From the NCBI RefSeq assembly GCF_964204645.1, contig NC_134028.1, positions 20,868,153 through 20,932,152 on the forward strand: a DNA stretch of 64,000 nt, given 5' to 3'. This document shows positions 46,033 to 60,981 of the stretch, piece after piece. The notes under the pieces were generated by a model, which saw nothing but the letters and a program-made list of their open reading frames with translations, was not told the origin of the DNA and did no database searches. This DNA comes from Tubulanus polymorphus (taxonomy: Eukaryota; Nemertea; Palaeonemertea; Tubulaniformes; Tubulanidae). The translations under genes and the position numbers were made by a program. The stretch's first letter is position 1. Each line of letters starts with the position of its first letter.

Positions 46033-47663
46033 AACCCATCATCTCTGTAGTCTAAAATCACAATCGCAGAAGTTATATCTATATCAGTACCGCGTTCAGT
46101 TTTCTATCTAATAGATTCAATCAATTATAAAATCTTTATCCGCTAAATTATACCAGTAACTCTCCAATAAAAATGGCATTCTCTGCCGGTCGAAGATGAG
46201 GAAATATTATGCAGTTTCGGGTTCTGTCTTCGACATAAGTACAAATGCCATATACGTTGAACGGAGCCCCCTCTGCCACACGACAATGATCCATTGACAT
46301 AGGGGGCCATCAATTTTTGAAAGTGCCCTTTCTCCAAATATTTGTGTCATATCCTATAGAACGGCCCCTTTTCGAGTTTCCCTTAAAAAAAGATATTCAA
46401 ATGCGACGTACGGCCCTGACTTCCAGCATCAGTTAGCATATACAGGGATAATCGGGGACTGAAATTCGGCGGCACCTGTGTGAATTTGACTGTTACAAGT
46501 AGAAACTGACAAAAAAATTCAGAACACATCAAAGCCTGTGCCCGAAGTGTAATTGATCTTCTCCAGCAATTTCAGTGACATTATCAATACGCTATCAGAT
46601 GAAGCTCATGGAAAAAAGGTAATGAGTGCTTGGACCGTCTACTTCATGGCGCAATCGATTGAGTAAAACTAAGGTAAGAGAGCTTACAGATGCTAACAAA
46701 AATCATCAAGTACTGCAAACGGAACATCTCTATGAAGCCCGATGGATAACGAAGATACGATGATTGTAACGAGTTTAGTTCTGACAGTCGGATACGGATG
46801 ATAATCATTCTTGACGCGGATGTTAATCAGACGATCTGCGACGTCTTGAAGTAAAGTGTAGCGACAAGTTCCGCCGAAGTTGTAATTGAACCCGTCTAGG
46901 CGTACGGTAGATAATCTTAGTTCTGATCAGATAGGGTCTACTTTCTTCGCTTTTTGAAATCAACTTAAGCAAAGTTTCTACGATTTCTTTTTTACGACGG
47001 CGCCCGGGGCTGGACACAGCATACCATCTCTTAACATGATGACGAATTTTGTGCAGACTACGGCGAGTGAAGTTTTACGATAAATTACTATAAAATAACG
47101 ATAAAAAAATGTTTTATTTCAAACATATCTGTAGATATAAAAACATTGATCATGTTTACATTCAAACCTGAAAGAAATAGATATGTTATTAACAAACAAA
47201 TACAATTTGAAATCCTTATAAAAGCACAGTGTATGAAAATTGTAACATCACAAAAATTCAAAACGTCGAATTTGCACTAAATTATTATGAAAAGTTGCAA
47301 TAATTTAGATAAATTACAACCTGCAAAACAAAGTCATGACATGATAACAAAGTTACATAAAACGATATTGAAGATAAACGTATTGAAAGCATTCTACAAA
47401 ATATGAAACTATTCTGAAATCATTCACTACAAAATAAACAAAAATCCTGAAAAAGCAAAAACTCTGAAATAGAAAATTTAATTAGTAACAACAAGAAAAA
47501 CAACAGGAGCAGCGACATAAATATAACATCAATCATCATTAATGATGCACATCACTTAAAACAGAGTAACATTTTATTTTTACTTAAAAGTCATCAGGAA
47601 CATCAGGAATCTAAGTCATCAGTTTGAGAACAGGTTTTATCATTATGTAGGATCTCGCTGTTT

Positions 47664-50600
47664 CTAATCCAATATGGCGTTCTCCGACTCATCACCAATT
47701 ACAACACCTCCTAACGATCGTAACAACAACGGCATTTTCCCTCTTCTTTTCTGCTTGTGTTGTTTCTTCAAGTTTTTCTTGTTCTTCGAAGAGTTAGAGT
47801 GTTGTTTCTGCCGAGTAGAATGGTCACATTGAGAATGTTTAGGTAGTTTGAGATGTATGTTATGCTCGGCACATTCTTTTACGTAAAACTTCACGATAGC
47901 GCATTCGCAGTTTTTACCCGAAGGACATTCACAAACGTTATCAGTACAAACCCTGAAAATGAAATAGAAATAAACCATTACGAGTCTAGTTTTTATTTCA
48001 TTATTTTCGTAACTCCCCTTACTCGGTACCAGCCAAATGAGGAAACTGATGGTGCAATTATACCGAAAATCTATTACTCAAAACGTGGAAGTAAGAACTT
48101 TACTATAGAATTAGATATTTACCTGAGAAATGGTTGGACGGGGACTTTCTTGTGACATTTTTTGAACGCCGGACTCTTTAAGACAGCACATTTCTGATGA
48201 GCGCGAACTCGCTGATCCACAGTTTTACACGACGACTTTCTACTATTAAACGGTTCGTCGCAGTTACATTTACCACCGACTCGCCACGACTTTGCGAAAA
48301 TCTCCGAATCCGAGACAATTTCCTGCTTGATTTTCATTTTACTATCGTCTTTTACGACTTGATTGAAATTACCGCAAAGACCGCCTAATTTATTCTGCCA
48401 ATTCGCAGTTACGTAAACATTGATATCGCCTTGTTTACTCCAGGTTAATCTGAATCCGTTTATCATATTCACGACCACTGTCGCGTTTTTGACGACTTCA
48501 ATAGTAAAGTTTTCATGTTTGAACGGAACAGCGATTTTACTACGATTCACTCTGATATCCAGATCTCGATGAAGCCCGATAGATAACGAAGATACGATGA
48601 TTGTAACGAGTTTAGTTCTGACAGTCGGATACGGATGATACTCATTCTTGACGCGGATGTTAATCAGGCGATCTGCGACGTCTTGAAGTAAGGTGTAGCG
48701 ACAAGTTCCGCCGAATTTGTAATTGAATCCGTCAAATGAAGCGTACGATAAATAATCCTTGTTCGAGTTAGTAACTGAACAGATACTATGAGCCGCGACA
48801 CATAGTGGGCAACATTCTCCCTGAGGCCGATAGAGAATAGATTTCTGAAAAAAATGAAAAGATGTAATGTATTCAAGTTTCATGATTTCACGCAAACATG
48901 AAATGATTTAAACGCCAACGAAAAACAAATGGATGACGGGCAGCAACAAAACATATCAAACTAAAATAAATCCCCACATTTAGAATAAAAAAAGCCCGAA
49001 AGTATCCCTGCAAAAAAGTATTAGGATATGGTCGAAACATCGAGTAGGTATTCGCTCAAGAAATAATGGAACAATAATTATTTGTTTTTTCAATCACTGA
49101 TGATTTTGATATCAATTCCTCAATTGTACCAGGATTTCAACCATGAAAACTTAGATATTTACCTGTGAACATTTAGGAGTTGAACCACACGTTATTTCTT
49201 GGCAGGTGACGTTTCCATCTTTACAACTACAATCAGTACAGGATCCATCCTTCCAGATCTGATCAATCTGTAAATAGAATACTACTGAGTTCAAGGTTGG
49301 AATAAAGGACGGATTAGCATCGAAGATAGGGATTTAATTCAAATTTTAAAAGACAGTTTCTTCCTCTTTTATGAAAAATATACTACAATGTACAGGGATA
49401 TTTCGTCTATGCTTAACCTATGGTTATTCGAATATCTGTTTCAAATAATGGTCTTATGCCCTTAACTCAAATAGTAAGATATTTACCTTGTACATTTTGC
49501 CTTTGTATGCACATCCAGCTGGACGCTTACATTTCGGACAACACGATTTCTTATCGTAGACCAAGAATTGTTTCGGGCAATTCAGATCTGGACACGATTT
49601 ACGATAACACTGCATCCCGCCCTTGTAACAAGAACATTTCGTGCATTTATCCGGCATGAAATGTCGATTTTCTTGATGAAGATGACCGCGAAATAAACAA
49701 CTGCCGTGAATAGAACTGACCGATACGGCTTCTTTACCTGCAAGAAAAATTGAATTCGATTTAATAGGCAAATCCACAAAAATTATTTTTCTTAACCCTT
49801 GGGTTAGATGCCGAGGGAGGGTAGAGAATAGAAGAAACTTTGGCCAAAGAATTGTGCAACCACCAGGACTCGAACCCATGTGCCCTGGACATCTTAAAAG
49901 ATTACTTACCTTTACAAATTGGACAGCACTCGTTTTCTTCGTGTACTTGATATTTTTGTGGACAATTTAAAACTGGGCAAACTTTCCGAATACACGTCAA
50001 TTCACCCGACTGAAATACAATGATAACAATGACAATGACAAATTGAACGTGTATATATCAGTGAAATACGTATGAAGTGCTCTAAAATTTTAGAACTAAA
50101 CATGATTATTCGTTTATACCTGGCATTTACATGTTGTGCACTTTTCACCGGGTTTTGTCATTGATTTCCCATCTTCGACGGTAATTCCGTCCAGAACGCA
50201 ACCTTTAGTGTTCTCTTTCTCGCTGCTACAGGCCGGGCAACATTGACCCGGTTTATATATCTGTTCACGACATCCCGCGCGACATTGTACTTTACTATGA
50301 GTTAGAACACCGGACTGAAGAAAATATTTTAAAAAAAATTTTAACATACGTTTTGAACATGTAACAATCAGGATCCAGTGAGTTAGAATCAGATATTTTT
50401 CATTCGGTTTAGTGAATTAAATTTCTAACGCCTTACACTGCGGAACTGGGTCGTAGCACTACCAGCACCAGCAACGGATATTTTCAGACGAACGTGACAT
50501 AGGCCTATTATTTGAGAAATCCAGATTAAATTTACTTACCGAACACGAGTGCTGTTTACAGGGATCTTTTTCGTCAATCCATTCAGCTCCACTTTTATAT

Positions 50601-50775
50601 TCTTTATTCCGATATTTACAGCCTATGATTATCAAAGAATCAGCATTTATATATCATCTGATAATATGTTAATTTATGTGTCATTATCATTAGATATGAT
50701 AAGATATGAAGACTAACCCGTTACTGAATAGATTACTGAAATCAACACAATCATTTTCAAGATGTAATAATCCAT
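47664..50775 (-). CDS. Crossveinless-2/BMPER-like gene (unit 3)
   Basis: Exons 50775-50718, 50622-50540, 50314-50120, 50009-49910, 49737-49487, 49267-49163, 48844-48123 and 47952-47664. The last exon is three bases shorter than in unit 1 (one Asp lost from the Lys/Ser-rich tail), giving 600 residues. Exons 1-6 match unit 1, while exons 7-8 carry unit-2-like (Gln in RPQGECC, KIKQE) or private changes. It is open throughout. Confidence 0.86.
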
Positions 50776-52445
50776 TATAATCTTTCAATTCTTTGAGTGG
50801 TAATCCGTCAATCATCGATTGAATGTTAATTCGTTAATCCCGCGTTTACTGATTATCCGCTAATCCAATGATAGTGATGATGATGACTAGTCATTGACTG
50901 AACTGATTTGTTGATGTCGCATCAGATTGTTTTATACCGGGATCATCTATCACTCAAACCCGACACGTGAGAGAGGAGCACATGTCATTAATTAAACACT
51001 GGCGACTGACATTAATTACCTGATTACATATTTTCGACTTCTGTGAACTGTTCTGATGCTGTTCTAATTATTGTAATTGAGTAAAATCAATTAAGCTCTA
51101 ATTGACTCTAAAACGACGTACGATATAGATTGATTAATCACATCCAGTAATTACAACGTGACGAACTCTACTTTCGTCGAATGAAAAATTCGATGTTTTC
51201 ATACGCATCCAATTAACTCCCTTTCAAAGTTTGAAAACCAACTATACACAAATTTTAAAACAGTTAAAGCGAATTTCATTCATCAAATATTAGAATCAAA
51301 AGACATGACGCTTCCAACTCGCACTAGAGTCAGGTGTCTACTCTCCACGTCAGAGTGTGGCTATTCTACTATCACCTCCTTCGGGGTTTGTGTTTTAGTT
51401 TTTGGGTGTTTGTCGGTTGTTTTCCGCTTTTCTTGGGCGTGTGTTTGGTGGAGTCGCCTGGAAGCTGGTCTCGGTTTTTCAATGTCTCGTCTATTTGTGT
51501 AGTAAATTCGCACAGCAGGAAGTGATAATATGTTTCTTTGTTAGGCAACTGTGAACATCTTAATATGCATATGAAATAAATGCATGTACAACGTATTCAT
51601 TTCCTCAGCAACGACAAAAAGTATAAAGCAGGACCCAGTTCTACAGTTGTGAGTGAGTTAAAGTTCAATGAGTTAACTCGGAGTTTAATCTGAACTCGAA
51701 ACTGTTTAACTGGACCCAGGACAATATATAATGATATTAATCGCACCATACACATGTCGATTTATTTGATAAGCCAGTTGAAAATAGAACAAAACCCAAC
51801 TTGTCGCTTACCGGTTCAGGGTCCAATTCCACAGTTCCGAGTTAGGATTTAGCTCCGAGTTAACTCATTGAAAATGAACTAGCTTTAACTCAAGAGTTAA
51901 CTCTAACTCACAACTGGGGAACTGGGCCCTGGTAAGATAAAAGATTGGTTACACGAATCAGAAATTCCAATTGTGTAGTTCGTTTTTTTTTTCAGGTTCG
52001 CTTCCAGCTCGTGTTGCTATTATTTCAATGGGCAGAAAATCCATACTACTCTCGCTGTGTTAATTGCGGCTATATGTATTGTCTTCATTCAGTATATGAC
52101 ATCGTGGGTGGTTTAAGTATAAATCATTGTTCATGAAAAGAGTAAATTCAATGTTGTCTATTATCGGAACAAGATTGATTCGTAAATACGAAATGCGCGT
52201 GTAGTATGATAAATATATATAACTACTCAAAAGTTCTATTTAAAAAGATGAAAATGTTTGTTTTTTTCAAAAACATCTATTTCAACTCATCTAACATTTG
52301 ACGTATACATGTATGTATGTTTCTAGAGATAATTGCACCCTGCTGAACGACCGTGCCGTATCACGACACAGGTATCAAATTTGATTTAGAAGTTTAATTG
52401 GGCGTGTTGGGTAATCCGCGACGAAATTCCTATAGCAGCTCGAGA

Positions 52446-53459
52446 ATGAATGGTAGTATGAACTACAGCAGCAGCAATAGCAGCAGCAGCGGTAATGGTG
52501 ACGGATTGAGATGTCCTGTGATGAAAATCAGTGAAATCCTTACGATGTTAAACATATTTTATGTCGGGCCGATTTGTGTCGTCGGCATCGCATTGAATGT
52601 CTTAAACATACTTATTTTACGGTCGTTTCGTTCGCCGATCGTATCCGTTTACCTTTTACAGTTACTAGCGGCAGCCGACATATTTTACCTGGTCAGTTCT
52701 TTTTTCTATTTCACCGTCAGATTTTCGGCTTATTACTTCATGAAAGGTGAAATCGTCTTCCGTCTCAATGGCGGTAACATCTTTCCGCGGTTCTACATAC
52801 CGGCGCTTGAAATTTACGGCTTTTCGATTCTATTTCGCAACATCTTCGTGCCAGTCGTTTCGGTTGACCGGGCGGTGAATTTGTATTTTCCGTTTTTCGC
52901 CCGCCGCCACGTCACAAAAAGGCGGGTGACGACCGTATTCGTGATCCTATTGGTTGTCTGTTTTTTCGGCCGTGGTTACTATATGCTATTCGGAGTCGGG
53001 AAATTTGGATACTGACCGAACAAATGCGACCAAACGATGGAAATCTACGCGCTGAAACGAAGTCCTTTCATCAAGAAAATGCATAATTTGAGATACTACC
53101 TTTGCGTGTCGTTCGGACCAATGCTCGTACTTATAACTTTGAACTGCCTGATTACATATAAAGTCGTATTTCGAACCGGAATCGGGGCGGCTCCGTCGAA
53201 AGCACGCTCACCATCTAACGCGCAAGCCACGAAAACCGTATTAACGATCGTGTCGTTGTTTATCGTTTGTGAAATGGGCCCTGTTATCGATCGGTTGAGT
53301 CAGCTGATTTTGGGCCGCCGATATACATGGCATCCGCATCTCCGGAAAGCGTCGCTCTATTTGTCCGTGAATGATTCTTTTTTGAATTTTTTTGTCTATG
53401 TGGCAGCAAATTCGCGATTCCGCAAGATATTCGTGAATATGCTAAAACGGGTGAAATAA
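52446..53459 (+). pseudogene. GPCR B, nonsense copy (unit 3)
   Basis: Nearly identical to the intact unit 1 gene, but codon 190 is TGA (53013-53015) where unit 1 has CGA, in extracellular loop 2. The downstream frame is open to 53459. The lesion is different from that of unit 2, so the two losses are independent. Confidence 0.88.
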
Positions 53460-54419
53460 GAAATTCATTCCAATTCCGGATTACAAACTCTCTACCGGCC
53501 GCTTCTATCAGGTGCCAAAATTAGGCTCGGGCCTGGTCCGACGTTTTTGGTCGGGCCAAATTTGGCCCGGGCCAAACAGGCTCGGGCCCATTTGGCACCC
53601 GTGTGAACAGTTTTTCCGGGCCAAATTTGACACGGGCCAAAAATGCATGTGTGATCGCGGCTATAGAGACGCATGGCTTACCAAAGAGCGCGCCGATTTT
53701 CATGTTCAAATTCAAACCCATTCAGTCAATACTAAACAATGCTTAAACCATGGAATCTAAAACGAGTCCATACTTAAACAAAGCGAAGTGACTGACTTCT
53801 AGAACCAGTTTAAGTTAACACGCTTAATTTGACTCAGGTCTGGTCCGTCGTTTTTGGTCGGGCAATTAGGCACGGGTCCATTTTGCAGTTTTTTTTTCGC
53901 CAGATCTCTCCACCCCTACACCTTCTAACTTGATTTTTATCATCCACGTATTTACATTTCGATTTTGTCAGCTTGTGTTAATTTTATACTCCTGTAAAGC
54001 ACACTGATTACAATTTACAGCAGTGTGCTGTATAATGAAATAAGTAATATTGATTATTAATATCAATTTCAAGTGTGAATTTGTAGTTGAAAAATAATTG
54101 ATTTGATTAACAATATAATTTGATCTAGACATCCCAGCGTCAATCAATCAAGAAAAAATTTAACTAGTCAAAGACTCAAGATCAAGTAAAGAAAACGAAA
54201 GATGCATTCTAACAACTGATTGCGATGTGAAGACTATATTAGGCTCATTATTAGAACCTACACTACAGCTATTTAACTTTCTAAAGATGATTCGTCGCAG
54301 ACCCTCACATACCGTGTACATTATCACTCAAATTGCCTAAATATGTCTGGTGCCGTCGCTATAGTATACTACTTATTAAAAACAATGATTACACCAATAT
54401 AATTAATATAAGCTCAGGT

Positions 54420-54615
54420 TTTTAGCGTTTAGTGGTTTGGAAGAACATTGATCCCAAGGCTATATTTCGAATAACAGACCAGGTCCAGTTTCCTTCGTTT
54501 GACATTCGGAGGAACATTCCTCCCGAAGTCGATACTTTGAATATCAGACCTGAAGGTCAAATTCTCCTCGTTTGACCTTGGGAGGAATATTCCTCCCAAA
54601 GTCAATTTTCACAAT
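54420..54615 (+). repeat. Minisatellite with palindromic core (unit 3)
   Basis: Three units, as in unit 1. Confidence 0.7.
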
Positions 54616-55507
54616 AGCGGTCCTCTTAATTGATGACACTCAATGAACGAGCGGCTCAGATTTCGATTGTGCGCCTATCGCGCTTTCTGTAAATGTGAAG
54701 ACCTCGGGGGCATTATGTTCTCTATAGCCCGACACAATCCCACATTCCGGACTGTTAATAGGTCGATTTTACGGCAGAGTCGACATGTTTCACCAATTCT
54801 TAACTGTTCATTTATGAATATGTGAGGACTTATGAACTAAAAATTAGTTAAATTTTTGATACATTTTGAGAAAGTCATTTGAGACTGCGTTAGAAATGAT
54901 AAATTCACACGTAAATGTATGACATAATGCTGCGTTATATTTCACGGTCCAGCAACATCCGGGAACCTAAAGTACGTGATTTACTTATCGACTTGATTAT
55001 GGTAATATGTGGTAAGGGAAGAGATAATACGAGCCATGAGACGGGAAAATACACAATATACACAGCATTTAGCCGAACGTTGATCTAAATATGCATATCA
55101 TTTTAATATACATGTAGAACTTTTAATTTCTGGCTGAATTTATAGTGGGATTTCTCTCGTTAAGATGTTTTTTTTTCGTTCTGTCAAAGCTACGTGTTCC
55201 AGAATATAGTTCTCGATTAACCAACTGCTACATTTTATATCTTACATTCCTTTTCTCGGTTTCAGTTTATCCAAGCTTTGCTTTTTCAGATGAACCCGAG
55301 TTTTATATGACAACATGGTGTATTGATTTTCACATTGTACGAACAGTTGCAATTTATTTCTGAAGCAAACAACTGAATAAACTGAAAGTCGACCTTGACA
55401 CAAATTATCCATTCATGCGATGTAGATTGAACTCTCGCTTTTCGACATGTCGATTTATATCACACTTATACTCGATATACACTTTGTAACGAAAAAGCCT
55501 TAATAAA

Positions 55508-56100
<593 letters not shown>

Positions 56101-56287
56101 AGCTACTAAATTCACGACGTTAGATGATAAAAAATCATATCATTAATGAGATATTTTATACATACCCCTAATCGGATACACAGTGAACGTTCGTTCTATC
56201 CTATCGTCATAACTAATCGGATTCGTTTTTGAAAGGTGTCGTGGATAGTACAGTTCTACTGCAGCTTGGTCGCTCACAGGTCGTGGG

Positions 56288-57367
56288 ATGCTCGTCGAAA
56301 ACATTACTAACACGGGCCGAACACCGACAACACCGCAACTCAACGTGTGCCAGAGAATTAAAACTCTCCCTGTTCTATGGATTAACAAACTCAATGTTTC
56401 TGTATATTTAGGCTGGTATCTACCGGCATCTATACTGGGTTTGATATTCAACGCATTCACGTTATTAGTTCTAAAACGGTTTAAATCTGATAACTATTTT
56501 CTCATCAAAATTCTCGCTCTAAACGATCTTTTCTTTATGATCGCTACATTCATTCTTTATCCGCTGAGAACTGCGTACGTTTTCGTCGTTTTGGGAGATA
56601 TTGTATTTCGCAAGAACGATTGGAATTTTGGTTGGATCTTCATCTCAGTCGCTTTGCCATTTTTTTATATATTTCAGATGACGCGTAACTGGTGCACTGT
56701 ACTGCTCAGTCTAGAGCGGTTGATCGTCGTTTTATTTCCAATTAAATCTCGAAACTTTCCCAAGAAGTTAATTTCACAATGCGCAATGGTGTTTATTTCA
56801 CTTTTAAGTTTTTTTGGCCATTTCATTCGTTTCATTCCTAACCAACAACTTGGATTTATGGATTGCCCGGTTGAGTGGCCATATGTGACAATACGTATTA
56901 AGTATTATGACTACCCCGAGTGGTTTAAACAATACAGATGGCGATCTGCAATTTCTAGGGTCTATCTCTTCATGTATCTTACTGTTATAATCCCAATATG
57001 TGTTTTAGTCGTTATCAATGTTATTCTTATTTCGGCAATATTTTTGGATCGGCTTAATCGACGTTCAGTGCTCGGTGTAACAGATGAAACGTCTAGAAGG
57101 GAAATAAGGGTTTTAAGAATGGTTTTATCAGTAGTTTTGTTGTTCATCTTCTGTGAAGGTTTTGGATTCATTGATCGTTTAATGAATTTAAACCGTATCC
57201 CCGCCATTCCGGGTATGAGCCTGATAGCGCTGGGATTTTCAATCATCGATTCGTCCGTAAATTTCATCGTGTATTGCGCGACGGATGAAAGATTTAGGAA
57301 AGTAGCTTTTGATATTTTAGGCAACGATTGCCGCGAACGACGGGTACCGATAAAAGAAAAAGGATAA
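56288..57367 (+). CDS. GPCR C (unit 3)
   Basis: Intact 359-residue copy. It differs from unit 1 at D3V, E261V in intracellular loop 3 and V347D in the C-terminal tail. All structural motifs listed for unit 1 are retained. Confidence 0.86.
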   Translation: MLVENITNTGRTPTTPQLNVCQRIKTLPVLWINKLNVSVYLGWYLPASILGLIFNAFTLLVLKRFKSDNYFLIKILALNDLFFMIATFILYPLRTAYVFVVLGDIVFRKNDWNFGWIFISVALPFFYIFQMTRNWCTVLLSLERLIVVLFPIKSRNFPKKLISQCAMVFISLLSFFGHFIRFIPNQQLGFMDCPVEWPYVTIRIKYYDYPEWFKQYRWRSAISRVYLFMYLTVIIPICVLVVINVILISAIFLDRLNRRSVLGVTDETSRREIRVLRMVLSVVLLFIFCEGFGFIDRLMNLNRIPAIPGMSLIALGFSIIDSSVNFIVYCATDERFRKVAFDILGNDCRERRVPIKEKG

Positions 57368-57596
57368 AAAATGCCGAATATGGAGCGATGTTAGAATTAT
57401 AGTGGAAATACCCCCCATAGCATACGTCATTATACGACTGACCAAATAAGACCATACCGCTTGCCCATTGCATTTAACACGCACAAGACGTGTAAACTCA
57501 TGAGACATAGTTGTTTTGTTCATTACAATCTTGGAGGTTGATATTTCAAAGGGGAAATGATTATACCTAAGGGGTTGTCCTTATTTGATTTTGTTC

Positions 57597-57646
57597 TCAG
57601 TACGCCTGATGAGGGCTAACAGTTATTAGCCGAAACGTCGCTACTC
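57597..57646 (+). ncRNA. Hammerhead-like motif (unit 3)
   Basis: Identical core to unit 1: CTGATGA (57606-57612), stem II, GAAAC (57632-57636) and GTC (57637-57639). Confidence 0.45.
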
Positions 57647-58004
57647 AAATATAATCATTCTGATAGAGAATTTTTCAATCTTGGCTTCGTTATTGTGGGA
57701 TTTCTCTCGTCATACTATGCCTTTACATGTCACTTGTTGACAGGCGTCCGCAAATTTTTTCAATTTGAACCAGTTTTCATTTTCCAAAGAACTAATTTGA
57801 AACCTGTTGCAATAGCATTATGCAATAATTTCCAACAAGTATCTGCTCTTTATCGTTTGTCAATATATATATATTTATTATAAACCTCGTTCACAATATC
57901 CGGCCAGTGCAAAACCATCATTTTCTGTTCGCCCCCAATCGATGTTTTTTATGGAGATGTTTGAACAATAGAATTGTATATAAATGTGAGGTGTTAAAAT
58001 ATGT

Positions 58005-58715
58005 ATAATAATAATGATAATAATAAGTGTCTTATAAAGCGCTAAATACAACTCACGAAAAAAGCCGCTCAGAGCGCTTCACATAAAAGCCTCATTAAAG
58101 AGGAAATGTTAAAGTTGCCTCTTGAAGATTTCCAAAGATTTTATAGACCGGAGGTCTCCAGGAAGCTGATTCCACAAGGGCGGGCCATCGATGGAAAAGG
58201 CTCGAGAACCGAAAGGCTTTCTATTGTATCTATGATGATATGATGATATGATTTATTTTCAAGTAAAGTTTTTACAAAATTAATGAATCTAGGGACTGTC
58301 AGTGAGATAAAGACAGAAGAACGGAGAGGACGGCAAGGGGCATGAATATGAATGAGGTCACAGAGATGTTTAGGAGCCAAATTATGTATGCACTGGATGA
58401 TGAAAATGAGAACTTGGTACTTGATTCTTTGTTCAATGGGTAACCAATGTAATTCCATAAGGACACAGGTTTGATTGATTTATATTTTCTGGTTTTACTA
58501 ACTAGACGGGCTGCTGTGTTTCGTACTAGCTGGAGAGGTTTCGTTGAGGATTTTGGTAATTCAGCGTGAACAGAGTTACAAAAGTCAAGACGGGTTGCGA
58601 TGAGTGCCTGCACATAAATTCTTGTGGCATCAACAGATATATATTGACGGATTTTACCAATGTTGCGAATGTAAAAAATTAGCAGACTTCACACAGCTTG
58701 AAATGTGGTCTCTAA
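58005..58715 (-). pseudogene. 5'-truncated LINE, polymerase C-terminus (unit 3)
   Basis: Counterpart of 22440-23150. Here the ALIATRLDFCNS block and the following residues stay open for longer (58613-58299), but the LHWLP block is in another frame. Confidence 0.72.
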
Positions 58716-59325
58716 ATGTATTAGTAAATATTGCTATGTATCAAATTGGACATAGATTTCTGGTAAATCACCACGATTTACATTTCCGTCAGATAGAATT
58801 AGCTTCCAACGATGCGGTATCGAATCGCGTCCATATTAGTGTGCTTTGTAATACATTTTCAGGGGTATTTCGTCAAGGTAGCTTGTAATTGCCGCGATAA
58901 TCATCGAATGAATGTTGCAGATCCGTGATGTATGTATTCTGTGGAATCGGTTTCGTCCAGTTCCGACACGCCCATCAGCGCACGTGGGAGGTAGCTGCTT
59001 GTAAAAATTACAATACACAAATTGCAAATGCTGTCAAAATAGAATATCGTGTAAAAGTTATTTTCAAATATGTGATATAATCACAAATATCAAATATGCA
59101 ACTGGTTTGAATTTTAGTTCAGCCATTACTGAGAAATTCGACTTTTAAATCGGCAATTTCAGCACGTGCTCACTGTTATTGTTAATGTTAGCATTTCACC
59201 TCGTTAAGAAATCGTGGAAAATACAATTTTGATAGCAGTATATATATTTGTTTCAAGCCCATACAGATTCTTCCCTTAAAGAGAAAATGTTTTCCCCTTT
59301 AATCACTTTATAATCTATTTTACAG

Positions 59326-59653
59326 ATACCGCACCGTGGGAATTGCTTCGGCGTTTGCCCGAGTTGGTTCGATGACAGCACCATTCGTCGCTCATTTGGT
59401 TGGTTTCATCTAGTAAATGTCACTTGTCACTTGTCATTTCAATATTACGATTGAATTGTTTCAGGCTCAATTTATATCTTGGTTGCCAGGCGTGATTCTC
59501 GGGTGTATTGGACTGGTAACCGCTTTGTTGATGTTACCCTTACCGGAAACTAGAGGTGTACCGATGCCTCAAACTATCACTGATATCGACCGACCTAGAA
59601 ACGACTCGATAAACCGGACTGTAGATGAAAATCATCTGGAACAAATTAGTTAA
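59326..59653 (+). pseudogene. Orphan last two SLC22 exons (unit 3)
   Basis: Exons 59326-59398 and 59465-59653, encoding the same residues as in unit 1. Confidence 0.75.
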
Positions 59654-60489
59654 TTTTTACCTCAGGTTAACAACAATGAGGACTCTACGTTCGACTGTGG
59701 CAATCGAGGATTCCACTTATGGCAAGCGACGATCCACTAGGTTCGCTAGTGTGCATTCAGACAACGACTCCCGGATTTCTTCTCATATTCAATTAAAGTC
59801 TATCCATAATTTCTCAAATTCTTTGAATGGTGATCAGTAAAAACCACCTTAAATATGAAACTTAAGATCATATAAGTTTATCAAGACGAGTGATTTGCCA
59901 AATTTCTGACGAGGGAGGCTAAAAATCTAGATGAAAGTTCATTGAAAATGAACTGGATTTTGACAGGGTTGTCGCACTGTTACGCACACCATCTAGCGCG
60001 ATAGCTGGTGGCACGAAGTCCTCATAGATCCATATTTGGAATCATTACTTTATTTTACTTGGTTTATCGTCATAATTACAACATATACAATGGAATATTC
60101 AATTTTGATCCCAAATACATGTAGCCATATACAAAAAAAATATGCGTTAATACAATTTCACTCCTTTACACCATGGACTCAACAACGATCGTTATGGAAC
60201 TGTAGATGTGTCAAATAGGTATATAAGGTTTAGTAGGTAGGAGGTAGATTGATTGAGTTATGAATTTTTTATTCTTACTAGCGATAAATGACAACTATTA
60301 GGATTTTCTTAAAGGGACAGGATATTCTAAAAAATGACTTATTTCATCCTACTATCTATGGAAATAACAGACAGTCCTACGCATATGTCTGATATATGTA
60401 GAACTGAATTTAATGTCAATTTTTGTAGAATTCTATAACTAACTAAATTAAGCATTTAAGAATCACATCCTCAATACATTCCTCAACAA

Positions 60490-60700
60490 TACTGTTTTCC
60501 TTCTTCATAAACAACATGGAAGAATGTGTGAGCAGGTATAACATGAGGAAATCGAACTCGAAATCATACTACTTTTATACGCGGACGATACACGGTGATT
60601 CTAGTAGAATCACCAGATGAAATTCGAAAGAATAGCAACCAAGTTCTATAAGATCTCTAATGGGCGTCGAGCAATAGACACCAAAATATTTTGTATATAG
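60490..60700 (+). pseudogene. LINE reverse-transcriptase relic with YADD box (unit 4)
   Basis: Counterpart of 8970-9180; YADD codons at 60578-60589. Confidence 0.7.
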
Positions 60701-60981
60701 AGATGGGGGATCAGTATGTAGAATTAGTACCCACTTTCAAATAGTCAAATATGCTGGTCCCAAATCGTTTAGAGCAGATATAATAAATTCACACGTAAAA
60801 TACACAACATAACGCTGATGGATATTTCACTGTCCAGCAATGGTTATCTAGGCATCTGAAGTCAGCGATTTACTTAATTGACTAACGGCAATGTATGGTA
60901 AACCAAAAAACAAGCCTTTTAGAATCGCCAGATTCAGATGTTCATGCTGTGCACGTTTGTACATCGTGATCGGTCGGCGCA

